Assembly (NCBI GenBank): GCA_000961765.1
Contig: LADT01000013.1
Span: forward strand, 1 to 64,000
DNA from: Clostridiaceae bacterium BRH_c20a
GTDB taxonomy: Bacteria; Bacillota; Peptococcia; Peptococcales; BICA1-8
Length of the DNA: 64,000 nucleotides
Reading direction: 5' to 3'
Shown here: one piece after another, positions 49,876 through 57,920 of the stretch
Layout: every line of letters begins with the position of its first letter
How positions within the stretch are numbered: position 1 is the stretch's first letter
Program-made: the position numbers and the translations under genes
The notes under the pieces: model-generated
What the model was told of the DNA's origin: nothing
The model's database searches: none
What the model saw: only the letters and a program-made list of their open reading frames with translations

Positions 49876-49945
49876 TCGGTTGCACCACTGACTCGGTATG
49901 TTCTAGGCGCCCAGTTACAGAACATACTTCATAGTCCCCCTTGGG
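49868..49945 (-). promoter_or_regulatory. Candidate c-di-GMP-II-like riboswitch before the SLH operon
   Basis: On the minus strand the leader has GGACTATGAAG, then AACTGGGCGCC, then GTGGTGCAACCGACC and CGGTCC. GTGCAACCGACC and TGGGC-C are the most conserved blocks I remember for class II c-di-GMP riboswitches. GGACT/GGUCC can form P1 and GCGCC/GGTGC a second helix. However, an 8-bp hairpin, TATGTTCT/AGAACATA, does not fit the textbook secondary structure. Treat as a strong candidate, not a certain family match. Confidence 0.45.
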
Positions 49946-50214
49946 AAAAATTAATTTCAATTTTTAAAAGCATTGTCCACTTACTTCCTAAGTATAAATC
50001 CCTCATTATGGGAAATATGTAATTTTTTGATGTCGATACCAATATATTTTCCATTATTATTCATTTTAATTCTACATTTTTCCACTTATATAAATAAATT
50101 ATTGTATTAACTTCTTTTAAAAGTAATTAATAACTACTATAAACCTAATTAGTTGTCACAATTTCTATCATTTTTAAAGAAAATCCACGATAATAAGTAT
50201 ATCCTACAGCATAA
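49946..50214. other. Upstream region of the SLH operon, no gene
   Basis: AT-rich, no ORF with a ribosome binding site. It must hold the SLH operon promoter; GTGACAACTAATTAGG followed by TTTATAGT at about 50140-50160 (minus strand) is a possible one, but weak. Confidence 0.4.
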
Positions 50215-50258
50215 AAAATAAGGTTCAGAATGCTATTAAGCAAACTAAACCTTATTTT
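50215..50258 (-). terminator. Terminator after argH
   Basis: AAAATAAGGTT pairs with AACCTTATTTT with a 22-base loop, 33 bases beyond the argH stop, T-run on the minus strand. Confidence 0.65.
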
Positions 50259-50290
50259 GGGCTTTAAACTGGCCCTTAACCTCGCATTAT

Positions 50291-51664
50291 TTATTTTACC
50301 ACTTTCCGCCCCGCTTCAATGGCAGTCTTCACCTGCTCGGATGCCGGTCCGCCAGGAGAATTCCTCTTTTCCACACAGGTGTATACCGAAATCTCCCGAT
50401 AAACATCTTCTTTAATTAAAGGACTAAAGCCTTGAAATTCCTCAACTGAGAGATCATCTAGACTTTTATCATTGCTTAAGCAATAAGCCACCAGCTTCCC
50501 TACTACTTCATGGGCATCCCGGAAGGGCATACCCTTCTTCACCAGATAATCTGCTAAATCTGTAGCATTGGTAAAGCCGCCTTTTGAAGCAGTTAGCATT
50601 TTTTCTCGGTTTACTTTCATGGTTGCTATCATTGGAGAGAAAACCAATAAGGATTTTTTCAGAGTATCAACCGTATCAAATAACCCCTCTTTATCCTCCT
50701 GCATGTCCTTATTATAAGCTAGAGGCAGTCCCTTCATCACAGTCAGCATAGCTATGAGATTGCCGTAGACTCTACCCGTCTTACCCCTTATCAGCTCAGC
50801 CACATCGGGGTTTTTCTTCTGGGGCATGATGCTGGAGCCGGTGCTATAGGCATCATCCATATCGACAAATTGCACCTCTTGAGAGGACCAGAAAATCAAT
50901 TCTTCACAGAAACGGCTTAAATGCATCATTATAATTGAAGCACAGGACATAAATTCTATCACATAATCTCGATCACTAACCCCATCAATACTGTTTAAAG
51001 TAATCCTAGAGAAACCCAGTTCCTCAGCCACCTGCTCCCGCTTTAGCGGAAAGGTTGTCCCGGCTAAAGCTCCCGAGCCTAAAGGAGAAATATTAACCCT
51101 CTTGTTACAATCTTCAAGACGTTCCTTATCCCTCACAAACATTTGAAAATAAGCCATAAGGTGATGGGCAAAGGTTACAGGCTGTGCCCTCTGCAAATGC
51201 GTATAGCCGGGCATGACAGTCTCTAGATGCTTTTCAGCTAAGTCGAGAATAGTAACGGATAATTCCTGCAATAAACCCTGAATTGTTTCTATCTCCGCCC
51301 TTAAATAAAGCCTGGTATCCAGAGCAACCTGGTCATTACGGCTCCTGCCGGTATGCAGTTTTTTCCCTGTATCTCCAATTTTTTTAATAAGCAGGACTTC
51401 AACATTCATATGGATATCTTCCGCAGAAAGGTCAAACTCTACCTTTCCTGAGTCAATTTCCGCCAATATCTCCTCTAAACCTATAATAATCTTCCGGGAA
51501 TCCTCCTGTGGAATAATCCCGGCATCACCTAACATCCGGGCATGGGCAATACTCCCCTTGATATCCCAATAATAGAGCCTTTTATCAAAAGAAATGGAGG
51601 AATGAAAATCCTCCACCAGCTTATCGGTATTTTTACTAAAACGTCCACCCCAGAGCTTTTTCAT
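50291..51664 (-). CDS. argH: Argininosuccinate lyase
   Basis: A 457-residue enzyme starting [16 protein letters not shown]. The fumarase/aspartase signature [20 protein letters not shown] (about 278-297) contains the catalytic Ser loop, and [19 protein letters not shown] and [16 protein letters not shown] are further conserved blocks. It splits argininosuccinate to arginine and fumarate. The frame stays open 291 bases upstream through a repeat, but that extension is rejected: ATG 51664 has GGAGT before it and gives the normal length. Last of argF-argG-argH. Confidence 0.97.
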   Translation of the reverse strand: MKKLWGGRFSKNTDKLVEDFHSSISFDKRLYYWDIKGSIAHARMLGDAGIIPQEDSRKIIIGLEEILAEIDSGKVEFDLSAEDIHMNVEVLLIKKIGDTGKKLHTGRSRNDQVALDTRLYLRAEIETIQGLLQELSVTILDLAEKHLETVMPGYTHLQRAQPVTFAHHLMAYFQMFVRDKERLEDCNKRVNISPLGSGALAGTTFPLKREQVAEELGFSRITLNSIDGVSDRDYVIEFMSCASIIMMHLSRFCEELIFWSSQEVQFVDMDDAYSTGSSIMPQKKNPDVAELIRGKTGRVYGNLIAMLTVMKGLPLAYNKDMQEDKEGLFDTVDTLKKSLLVFSPMIATMKVNREKMLTASKGGFTNATDLADYLVKKGMPFRDAHEVVGKLVAYCLSNDKSLDDLSVEEFQGFSPLIKEDVYREISVYTCVEKRNSPGGPASEQVKTAIEAGRKVVK

Positions 51665-51700
51665 AATAGTCAACTCCAATACTTTCAGTGTAAAAAAAAC

Positions 51701-51965
51701 GTGCCCAGTGTTCTGTGTCCAGTGACCAGAAAAACATATAAAGGCTAATGATTGTGTTATGTCATCCTGAAGGAGGTACGACTGAAGGATCTTAATATTC
51801 TTCACTACCAAAGATCCTTCGCTATCGCTCAGGATGATAAACAAAATTATACTTTCACTTATTTGGTGCACATGCAGTGCTCTTTCTGGGCACAGGTCAC
51901 AGGTCACTGAGCACCGGGCACCGGGCACCGGGCACCGGGCACCGGGCACCGGCATCTACCTGGCA
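51701..51965. repeat. Composite repeat: hairpin element, GGGCACT words and CACCGGG heptamers
   Basis: 51701-51751 carries CGTGCCCAGTGTTCTG and CAGTGACCAGAAAAAC, like one end of the inverted repeats at 56771 and 61134. 51761-51838 is a copy of the GTCATCCTGAG hairpin element. 51880-51965 has GGTCACAGGTCACTGAGCAC and then five to six units of CACCGGG. No gene in this 324-base gap, although a frame runs through it. Confidence 0.85.
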
Positions 51966-51988
51966 CTAGCAACGAAGGTGTCAACCAT

Positions 51989-53188
51989 TTACTTATGCTG
52001 CTTCATCATTAGTGCCCGAACCTTAAGCGGCAATCCATACAAATTAATAAACCCTTCGGCATCCTTTTGGTTATATACTTCGTCTTCTCCAAAGGTTACG
52101 AACTCTTCATTGTATAAGGAGAATGGTGATTTGGCACCGGCGGGCATACAGTTACCCTTGTAGAGCTTCATTTTTACAGTTCCTGTTACTGTTTCCTGAG
52201 TAGAATCTATAAATGCATCTAAGGCTTCCTTTAAGGGAGTATACCAAAGACCGTCATAAACCAATTGAGCGTATTTAATTCCGATAATATTCTTGTATTC
52301 CATAGTAGCTCTGTCTAAGGTTAATGCTTCTAGCTCTAAATGTGCCTTATGAATTAGGGTTCCCCCTGGGGTTTCATATACACCCCGGGATTTCATCCCT
52401 ACCAGACGATTTTCTACCATATCGACAATACCTACACCGTGGATAGCGGCTATCTCATTAGCTTTTTCCAGTAATTGAACCGGTGCTAGCTTTTCACCAT
52501 TAATGGCCACAGGAGTACCTTTTTCAAAGTCGATTACAACATATTCGGCTTTATCTGGTGCGTCCTCCGGATGATTACAGACCATATACAAATCCCTTAG
52601 AGGTTCATTCCAAGGATTCTCTAAGTCAGCGCCTTCATGGCTTAAGTGGAACATATTACGATCCATGCTGTAAGGACGTTTCTTGGTAACAGGTATTGGA
52701 ATCCCATGGGCTTCTGCATAATCTACGGCATCCTCCCGGGATTTTATACTCCATTCCCGCCAGGGAGCAATGATGCCTAGGTCAGGATTCAATGCCTTCA
52801 CAGTAAGCTCAAAGCGAACCTGGTCATTCCCTTTACCGGTTGCACCATGGGACACATATTGTGCACCTTCTTTTTCAGCTATCTCAACTAAACGCTTAGC
52901 AATCAAAGGGCGGGCAAAGGATGTTCCTAAAAGATATTTCCCTTCGTACTCACAGCCTGATTTTAAAACCGGGAAAACAAAGTCCCGAACAAACTCTTCC
53001 TTTAAATCCTCAATATATATCTTGCTGGCTCCGGACTTAATAGCCTTCTCATTTAAAGGTGATAATTCCTCCCCTTGTCCCAAATCCGCCGCCATGCATA
53101 TTACCTCACAGCCGTAATTTTCTTTTAGCCAAGGGATGATGATAGAGGTATCCAACCCTCCCGAATATGCCAAAACAACCTTTTTCAT
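51989..53188 (-). CDS. argG: Argininosuccinate synthase
   Basis: A 399-residue enzyme of usual length. [21 protein letters not shown] is the N-type ATP pyrophosphatase P-loop, [15 protein letters not shown] the conserved citrulline/ATP block, and [19 protein letters not shown] the central block. It joins citrulline and aspartate. The ATG follows AGGAGGAATC. It lies between argF and argH on the minus strand, with repeat-filled gaps of 324-341 bases on both sides, so these may no longer be tightly co-transcribed. Confidence 0.98.
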   Translation of the reverse strand: MKKVVLAYSGGLDTSIIIPWLKENYGCEVICMAADLGQGEELSPLNEKAIKSGASKIYIEDLKEEFVRDFVFPVLKSGCEYEGKYLLGTSFARPLIAKRLVEIAEKEGAQYVSHGATGKGNDQVRFELTVKALNPDLGIIAPWREWSIKSREDAVDYAEAHGIPIPVTKKRPYSMDRNMFHLSHEGADLENPWNEPLRDLYMVCNHPEDAPDKAEYVVIDFEKGTPVAINGEKLAPVQLLEKANEIAAIHGVGIVDMVENRLVGMKSRGVYETPGGTLIHKAHLELEALTLDRATMEYKNIIGIKYAQLVYDGLWYTPLKEALDAFIDSTQETVTGTVKMKLYKGNCMPAGAKSPFSLYNEEFVTFGEDEVYNQKDAEGFINLYGLPLKVRALMMKQHK

Positions 53189-53210
53189 AACAGATTCCTC
53201 CTATTTTTAT

Positions 53211-53291
53211 GTAGGGGCGAACCCATGTGTCCGCCCTCCTTTCGGGTCTATTGTCTTACGATCACAGGGCAGACACGCAGGTCTGCCCCTA
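53211..53291. repeat. 81-bp palindromic element, GTAGGGGC ends
   Basis: Ends are GTAGGGGC and GCCCCTAC, with further inverted words (TGTCCGCCC and GGGCAGACA). It is non-coding and looks like a MITE-type element of a widely distributed kind. Only one copy is seen in the window. Confidence 0.8.
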
Positions 53292-53307
53292 CATTGGTTA
53301 ATATTTT

Positions 53308-53395
53308 GCGTCTGACAATTACTTATGGGTGAATATATCCCGTCTGACAATTACTCCTGTGTTAATTTATTGCGTCCGACACAATCTTTGCAAGC
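53308..53395. repeat. Three-unit 32-bp array (GCGTCTGACA core)
   Basis: Cores at 53308, 53340 (CCGTCTGACA) and 53372 (GCGTCCGACA), each 32 bases apart. The last unit, GCGTCCGACACAATCTTTGC, matches the last unit of the array at 22657. Confidence 0.88.
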
Positions 53396-53424
53396 ATATT
53401 TCTGTAGTTCTAGTTCTAATTCCT

Positions 53425-53518
53425 TAATCTAACGAAGTGAACTCTTAATCTAGCGAAGCGAAATCTTAACCTCAACTAATCTTTTCCTCAACCTTAACCT
53501 TAACCTTAACCTGCAATA
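53425..53518. repeat. TTAATCTAGCGAAGCG and CCTTAACCTTAACC repeats
   Basis: CTTAATCTAACGAAGTG and CTTAATCTAGCGAAGCGAAA are followed by telomere-like CCTTAACCTTAACCTTAACC. Immediately downstream of the argF stop. Confidence 0.8.
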
Positions 53519-53529
53519 TTGGCAGCTCC

Positions 53530-54462
53530 CTACAGCAAAGCTGCCAATATTGCCTTATGTGCATGCAACCGATTTTCCGCCTCATCAAAGATAACCGACT
53601 GGGGTCCTTCCATGACCTCATGGGTTATTTCCTCACCCCGATGGGCTGGTAAGCAGTGCATAACAATTGCCTTTTTATCTGCTAACTCCAACATTTTAGC
53701 ATTAATTTGGTAGCCCTGGAAATGTTTTTTTCGAATTTCTGTTTCTTCTTCTTGACCCATACTAGCCCAGACATCAGTATATAAAACATCTACACCCTGG
53801 ATAGCTGCTTCAGGATCATTAAAGAGTATTATTTTGCCACCGTTTTCTTGAGCAAACCCCTGAGCCATCTCAACAATTTCTTTTTGAGGCTCATAACCTA
53901 CAGGTGTTGCTACTCTAACCTCCATCCCCAGCTTCGCCCCAGCAACCATAAGGGAATGGACCACATTATTACCATCACCTATATAAGCCAGTTTAATTCC
54001 TTCTAGTTGATTTTTATGCTCATAGATAGTAAGCATATCAGCTAAAGCCTGGGTCGGATGATAAAGGTCTGTTAAACCGTTAATAACAGGAATATCTGCA
54101 TATTGAGCTAATTGCTCAACCTCCTGCTGGTCAAAAGTTCTAATTAGTATGCCATCTACATAGCGGGATAATACCCTTGCAGTATCACTTATGGGCTCCC
54201 CCCTACCGATCTGCAAATCCTGGGTACTTAAAAAGTGGGCTAGGCCCCCTAGCTGGTACATCCCTGCTTCAAAGGACACCCGAGTCCTAGTAGAGGATTT
54301 TTGAAAGATCATAGCCAAAGTTTTCCCCGCTAACATTTCCTTTCTTACACCTTGCTTATGGTAGCCTTTTAACTCTACCGCTAAATCTATCATTTCTTTA
54401 ATCTCTTCTTTTGAGAAATCTTTTAAACTAAGAAAGTCTCTACCCTTTAATTCCTGCAGCAA
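53530..54462 (-). CDS. argF: Ornithine carbamoyltransferase
   Basis: A 310-residue catabolic/biosynthetic-type OTCase. FQKSSTRTRVSFEAGMYQLGG has the S-T-R-T carbamoyl-phosphate site, HPTQALADMLTIYEH the H-P-x-Q block, and HCLPAHRGEEIT the ornithine-binding HCLP loop. It condenses ornithine and carbamoyl phosphate to citrulline. The anabolic role is supported by argG and argH next to it. The ATG has AAGGAGGCGG upstream. Confidence 0.98.
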   Translation of the reverse strand: MLQELKGRDFLSLKDFSKEEIKEMIDLAVELKGYHKQGVRKEMLAGKTLAMIFQKSSTRTRVSFEAGMYQLGGLAHFLSTQDLQIGRGEPISDTARVLSRYVDGILIRTFDQQEVEQLAQYADIPVINGLTDLYHPTQALADMLTIYEHKNQLEGIKLAYIGDGNNVVHSLMVAGAKLGMEVRVATPVGYEPQKEIVEMAQGFAQENGGKIILFNDPEAAIQGVDVLYTDVWASMGQEEETEIRKKHFQGYQINAKMLELADKKAIVMHCLPAHRGEEITHEVMEGPQSVIFDEAENRLHAHKAILAALL

Positions 54463-54540
54463 TATTTCCGCCTCCTTGAATCATTTATGTATAATTATAC
54501 ATCTCAAAGCATATTCATGCAATAAAAAAATAAATCGGGG

Positions 54541-55446
54541 TCAGGCTTTACTTTGTTCCATTCTTTCACTCAATTCACTTTGCAGCATTAATAAGGTATT
54601 TTTAAATTCCTCATTAAATAATGTATCATTAAAAGCTTTAGTTATTGTAGATTGACTTAACCCTAAATATTCGGCAGCCTGCGCCCTTGACAGCAACCCA
54701 TTGGTTATAGCTAAATGCAAAAAAAATCTTCGTGCTTGTACTACGTTGGGCTGTTTTGTTTTTGTTAAAATCAATTGATTATTAACCCCAAATTTATTTG
54801 CAATAAAACATAATAAGTCTTTTACAGGCATTTGTATATTATGTTCTACTAGGTTTTCTTCTTCAAACTCTAAAGGAGGATCAGCCACTGTAAGGGATAA
54901 ATCTTCTTCTCTCCCATCCTCCATAAATTCCATATAACGTTTTATTGCTACTTTTTGATTGGTATCAAACATATTTAAAATATAATCGGTTTCTACTAAT
55001 TTGCTGTTTCCTTTTAAATACTCCTTATGACTGCTCCATTTATAATCTATGCCGTCAAGTATTTCGGCTTTTTGAGGATTATGATGAATATATTTTACTA
55101 GTGTAAAGAGATATTCATCATTTCTACAGAGAATGGCCTTATATCGTTGCTGAAAAACATGACCGACATGTTCATATTTACTATTAAAATATTGTGTATA
55201 ACACAGCTGAAGTCCCTGCATAATCTTTGATAAGGGAGTTTCCTTTACTTGAATCAATATATGAATATGATTTTCCATTAAAACATAAGCTAATAAATTA
55301 AAATTATATTTACCTTTATATCTTTCTAATAATTCTAAGTATCTTGCCTTATCAGATGAATTTAAAAAAATTTTCTCTTTATTGTTACCTCGGGCAATTA
55401 CATGATATATAGCCCCATAATAATGTATTCGCGGTTTTCTAGCCAT
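54541..55446 (-). CDS. REP-associated tyrosine transposase (RAYT, Y1_Tnp family)
   Basis: A 301-residue member of the Y1/HUH family. ENHIHILIQV provides the metal-binding H-x-H motif, and NDEYLFTLVKYIHHNPQKAEIL carries the single catalytic Tyr (about residue 110). The last 100 residues hold a DnaA-like or LuxR-like helix-turn-helix (GLLSRAQAAEYLGLSQSTITKAFNDT). Long C-terminal extension of this kind is typical of Firmicute RAYTs. The family cuts and mobilises REP/REPIN palindromes. The protein ends EQSKA; the DNA for SKA and stop is GTAAAGCCTGA, part of the left REP. ATG start has weak ribosome binding site (GAAGGACTG). Confidence 0.93.
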   Translation of the reverse strand: MARKPRIHYYGAIYHVIARGNNKEKIFLNSSDKARYLELLERYKGKYNFNLLAYVLMENHIHILIQVKETPLSKIMQGLQLCYTQYFNSKYEHVGHVFQQRYKAILCRNDEYLFTLVKYIHHNPQKAEILDGIDYKWSSHKEYLKGNSKLVETDYILNMFDTNQKVAIKRYMEFMEDGREEDLSLTVADPPLEFEEENLVEHNIQMPVKDLLCFIANKFGVNNQLILTKTKQPNVVQARRFFLHLAITNGLLSRAQAAEYLGLSQSTITKAFNDTLFNEEFKNTLLMLQSELSERMEQSKA

Positions 55447-55500
55447 TCGACAATAACACCATCTTTCAGTCCTTCCCTATGAAGAAAATATTACCATTAT

Positions 55501-55526
55501 ATTTTCACAATGTAAAGCCTGACCCC
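55501..55526. repeat. REP element at the 3' end of the M20 gene
   Basis: ATTTTCACAATGTAAAGCCT then GACCCC. Right end of the RAYT element; encodes GSGFTL-stop of the M20 gene. Confidence 0.93.
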
Positions 55527-56665
55527 GCTTTTTCCTGCCAGATTTTTTCTACCAACTCCGGTTTTAATAGCAACTCTAATGCTGTCAAAGCTAACGCTTT
55601 GGTGGCAAGCTTCATGGTTTTCTCTCCTTCAGGGGATCCCGCCATTTTTTTAAATTCCTGGCTATGGGCAGAAAACTTTCCTTTTCCTAACGGCAAATAA
55701 GGATGAATAGCCGGAACAAGCCAGCTCACATTCCCCATATCCATAGAACCAATTATATACTGTTGCTGCATATCCATTTTTACGCCCAGGGTTTTTGCCT
55801 GCTCTTGAAAAACTTGGGCCAGGGCTGCATTAGTCTGCATCGGTAAATAACGGGGTTCAAACCTTTTAATTATGACTTGTGTACTATTTTGCTCAGCTAT
55901 TCTCTCAATCATTTTTCTAAAATCCTGCACCGTTTTCTTCAAGAGCTCAGTGGTAATTGCTCTAAGATAAAACTTGCCCACTGCTTTTTGGGGTATTAAA
56001 TTAGGGGTTATACCTCCTGAGGTTATTACACCGTCTATTTGCTGCTCAGGATAAAAGGCTTTCTTATAATTTAGGGCCTCCTGGTAAAAACTTACTAACG
56101 ATACTAGGGAGTTACCTCTTTCCCCTCGGGAACTGTGTCCATGGAAACCGCTAAAAATAACCTCTAAGGCTTCTAATGCCTGAGAGGATATATTAATCAC
56201 CGTCGACTGACCGGGGTGAAACATCAAAGCAGCATCACAGTCGGAAAAAGCGCCTTTATCCACTAAAGCTACTTTAGCCCCTGTTGTTTCCTCAGCTGGT
56301 GTACCCAAGACCACCAATGACCCCGACCAATACTCTTTTAAGGCAGCCAAAGATATTGCTGCACCAGCACTAGCTCCTGCAATCAAATGGTGACCGCAGC
56401 CATGACCTATCTCCGGTAAAGCATCATATTCGGCCAAGAAGAAAATTACAGGCTTTGTAGCACCAATCCGGGCTTTAAAGGATGTTTCAATATCCAAATA
56501 GGGTGAAATAACCTCAAAGCCATGCTTTTCCATAATCTTTCTTAAATAGGCTGCTGCCTGATACTCCTCCCCGCCTAATTCTGGATTATTGTAAATATAT
56601 AGAGCAGTATCCCAGATTTCCGGCCATAGATGATCAATCATTTTGAGAAGTTTGTCCTTGAGCAC
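55505..56665 (-). CDS. M20D-family amidohydrolase/peptidase
   Basis: A 386-residue zinc amidohydrolase. GHGCGHHLIAGASAGAA near residue 92 holds the metal-binding H-x-x-H, GTPAEETTGAKVALVDKGAF the catalytic Glu and metal Glu, and GNVSWLVPAIHPYL the late conserved block. It resembles AbgB/HipO-type enzymes that split N-acyl or peptide amides such as p-aminobenzoyl-glutamate. The GTG start at 56665 follows AAGGGGGGG. The last six residues GSGFTL are REP-encoded, and the native protein probably ended near IWQEKA. It has no visible link to arginine synthesis. Confidence 0.9.
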   Translation of the reverse strand: MLKDKLLKMIDHLWPEIWDTALYIYNNPELGGEEYQAAAYLRKIMEKHGFEVISPYLDIETSFKARIGATKPVIFFLAEYDALPEIGHGCGHHLIAGASAGAAISLAALKEYWSGSLVVLGTPAEETTGAKVALVDKGAFSDCDAALMFHPGQSTVINISSQALEALEVIFSGFHGHSSRGERGNSLVSLVSFYQEALNYKKAFYPEQQIDGVITSGGITPNLIPQKAVGKFYLRAITTELLKKTVQDFRKMIERIAEQNSTQVIIKRFEPRYLPMQTNAALAQVFQEQAKTLGVKMDMQQQYIIGSMDMGNVSWLVPAIHPYLPLGKGKFSAHSQEFKKMAGSPEGEKTMKLATKALALTALELLLKPELVEKIWQEKAGSGFTL

Positions 56666-56770
56666 AAGAAGGCCCCCCCTTACGAGAAAGTGACCTTAAA
56701 GAATATGTAACAAATTGGGATTTAGAACCACTCGCTGAAAATGGCATCCGATGAATGCCATTCTTCTGGG

Positions 56771-56879
56771 ATGCATCCCAGAATATTACTATTAGCATGC
56801 CCTTTCTGGTCACTGAACACCGGTCCCCGAACACTGGGCACGAAACCCAAGATGTTAACACAAAGATCTTACCAGTCAC
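56771..56879. repeat. Inverted repeat flanking nudix-carB, left copy
   Basis: On the reverse strand it reads GTGACTGGTAAG, TTTGTGTTAACATCTTGGGT and so on to GGGATGCAT. It matches 61134-61246 (direct) with two substitutions in the first about 74 bases and more divergence further on. Non-coding. Confidence 0.9.
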
Positions 56880-56940
56880 AGTCACCAGTCACTATTTTCT
56901 GCTATAATATAATTTAACACAGTTCATGAGGTGATTTCCT

Positions 56941-57552
56941 TTGGTAGACTTAACGAGGATTAAAAATCGGAGGGCTAAGATAATTGACCAGGAGAAGTAT
57001 CGGAAGTCGGCAGTTTTAGTACCCTTGGTTAATTATCAGGATGAAGAATGCTTGTTATTTGAAGTTCGTTCTCAAACGCTTAACATTCAACCGGGAGAGA
57101 TCTGCTTTCCGGGGGGTGGGGTAGAGCCTACAGATAAAAATGAAGAAGAAACTGCGGTTAGGGAAACCTGTGAAGAGTTAGGGCTTAGTACCTCTGAGAT
57201 TGAGGTTATTGGCCCTTTAGATATCCTTATTACACCATTTCAGTTTATGATTACTCCCTTTGCTGCCCGATTGGATGATTACCATAAAATCACTCTAAAT
57301 AAGAGTGAGGTTGAATCGGTATTTTATGTGCCGGTGGATTTTTTCTTAAACAATCCACCGGAAACCTATTTAACTAAAGTGACCATCTCGCCCCAGCCTG
57401 ATTTTCCTGCCCATTTATTACCCAACGGGAAAACCTATAATTGGCGCGCAGGCAGCTACCCGGTGCATTTTTACCAATATAAAGACCATACCATCTGGGG
57501 CATTACAGCTAGGATTGTTGAAAATTTTGTGAAAATAATTAAACAAACCTAG
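56941..57552 (+). CDS. Nudix hydrolase, CoA pyrophosphatase-type
   Basis: A 203-residue Nudix protein. The box GGGVEPTDKNEEETAVRETCEELGL is intact (G-x5-E-x7-REUxEExGU). LLFEVRSQTLNIQPGEICFPGGG just before it is the UPF0035/CoA signature, so it should hydrolyse CoA or a CoA derivative to phosphopantetheine and 3',5'-ADP. TTG start at 56941 has GAGGTGATTTCC in front. It is the only plus-strand gene in the arginine region and is enclosed by a 109-bp inverted repeat pair. Confidence 0.92.
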   Translation: MVDLTRIKNRRAKIIDQEKYRKSAVLVPLVNYQDEECLLFEVRSQTLNIQPGEICFPGGGVEPTDKNEEETAVRETCEELGLSTSEIEVIGPLDILITPFQFMITPFAARLDDYHKITLNKSEVESVFYVPVDFFLNNPPETYLTKVTISPQPDFPAHLLPNGKTYNWRAGSYPVHFYQYKDHTIWGITARIVENFVKIIKQT

Positions 57553-57577
57553 GTTTTTTAGAAAACCTAGGTTTGTT
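57542..57577 (+). terminator. Terminator of the nudix gene
   Basis: Perfect 16-bp stem AACAAACCTAGGTTTT with AAAACCTAGGTTTGTT, loop TTAG; the stop codon lies in the first arm. Confidence 0.85.
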
Positions 57578-57729
57578 GTGCTACAGTGCTACAGTTCTAC
57601 AGCTTTTAAAAATAGGCTTGCTCCATCTCTCTATAATGCTCTTAACAACATGTCCTTAATTAAGAGATTGCTTCACTTTGTTCGCAATTATCACGCTTTG
57701 CCCGCACCACGATAAACGAAAGCATACCC

Positions 57730-57806
57730 GTCATCCTGAGCGATAGCGAAGGAGCTTACGTAGCGAAGAATCTTAAGATCCTTCGGTCGTTCCTCCTCAG
57801 GATGAC
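57730..57806. repeat. Hairpin element, GTCATCCTGAG type, copy 4 (reversed)
   Basis: GTCATCCTGAGCGATAGCGA at the left and TCCTCCTCAGGATGAC at the right, the reverse orientation of the other three copies. Part of the 335-base gap between nudix and carB, which also has GTGCTACAGTGCTACAG (57579-57597) and TTAACC-type repeats (57846-57920). No gene. Confidence 0.88.
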
Positions 57807-57845
57807 ACAGCAACCACCAGTGGCTTTCGTAATAATGACAATCAT

Positions 57846-57920
57846 GCCAAAGCTAAAGTTAAGGCTAAGGAAAATCTTAACCTTAACCTAGCGAAACGAA
57901 GTGAGCGAAACCTTAACCTT
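57846..57920. repeat. AAGGCTAAGG and TTAACCTAGCGAAACG repeats reaching into carB
   Basis: AAGCTAAAGTTAAGGCTAAG and CTTAACCTTAACCTAGCGAA continue to 57920, past the carB stop at 57888. The last nine or ten residues of CarB are therefore repeat-encoded. Confidence 0.8.

Larger units (their letters stand above)
54537..55526. mobile_element. RAYT element with REP ends
   Basis: The unit starts GGGGTCAGGCTTTAC (54537) and ends GTAAAGCCTGACCCC (55526). These are the only 15-bp inverted ends shared, and they enclose one transposase gene. The right end is preceded by TTACCATTATATTTTCACAA, as in the remnant at 32157-32193. It sits between argF and the M20 gene, inside the arginine cluster; its right end encodes the C-terminus of the M20 protein, and the element gene's own stop lies in its left REP. 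The same REP word occurs at 26992-27048, 32171, 43725 and 44577. Confidence 0.85.

Noticed and set aside
49868-49945. Class I c-di-GMP (GEMM) riboswitch
   Set aside because: The conserved GEMM-I blocks are missing; similarity is to class II.
49269-50022. Plus-strand ORFs of 157 and 139 aa opposite the SLH gene
   Set aside because: They are antisense to a well-supported gene and its riboswitch-like leader, with no typical start region.
51665-51955. N-terminal extension of argH
   Set aside because: The extra 97 codons run through the hairpin element and heptamer repeats; ATG 51664 has a ribosome binding site and gives the normal argH length.
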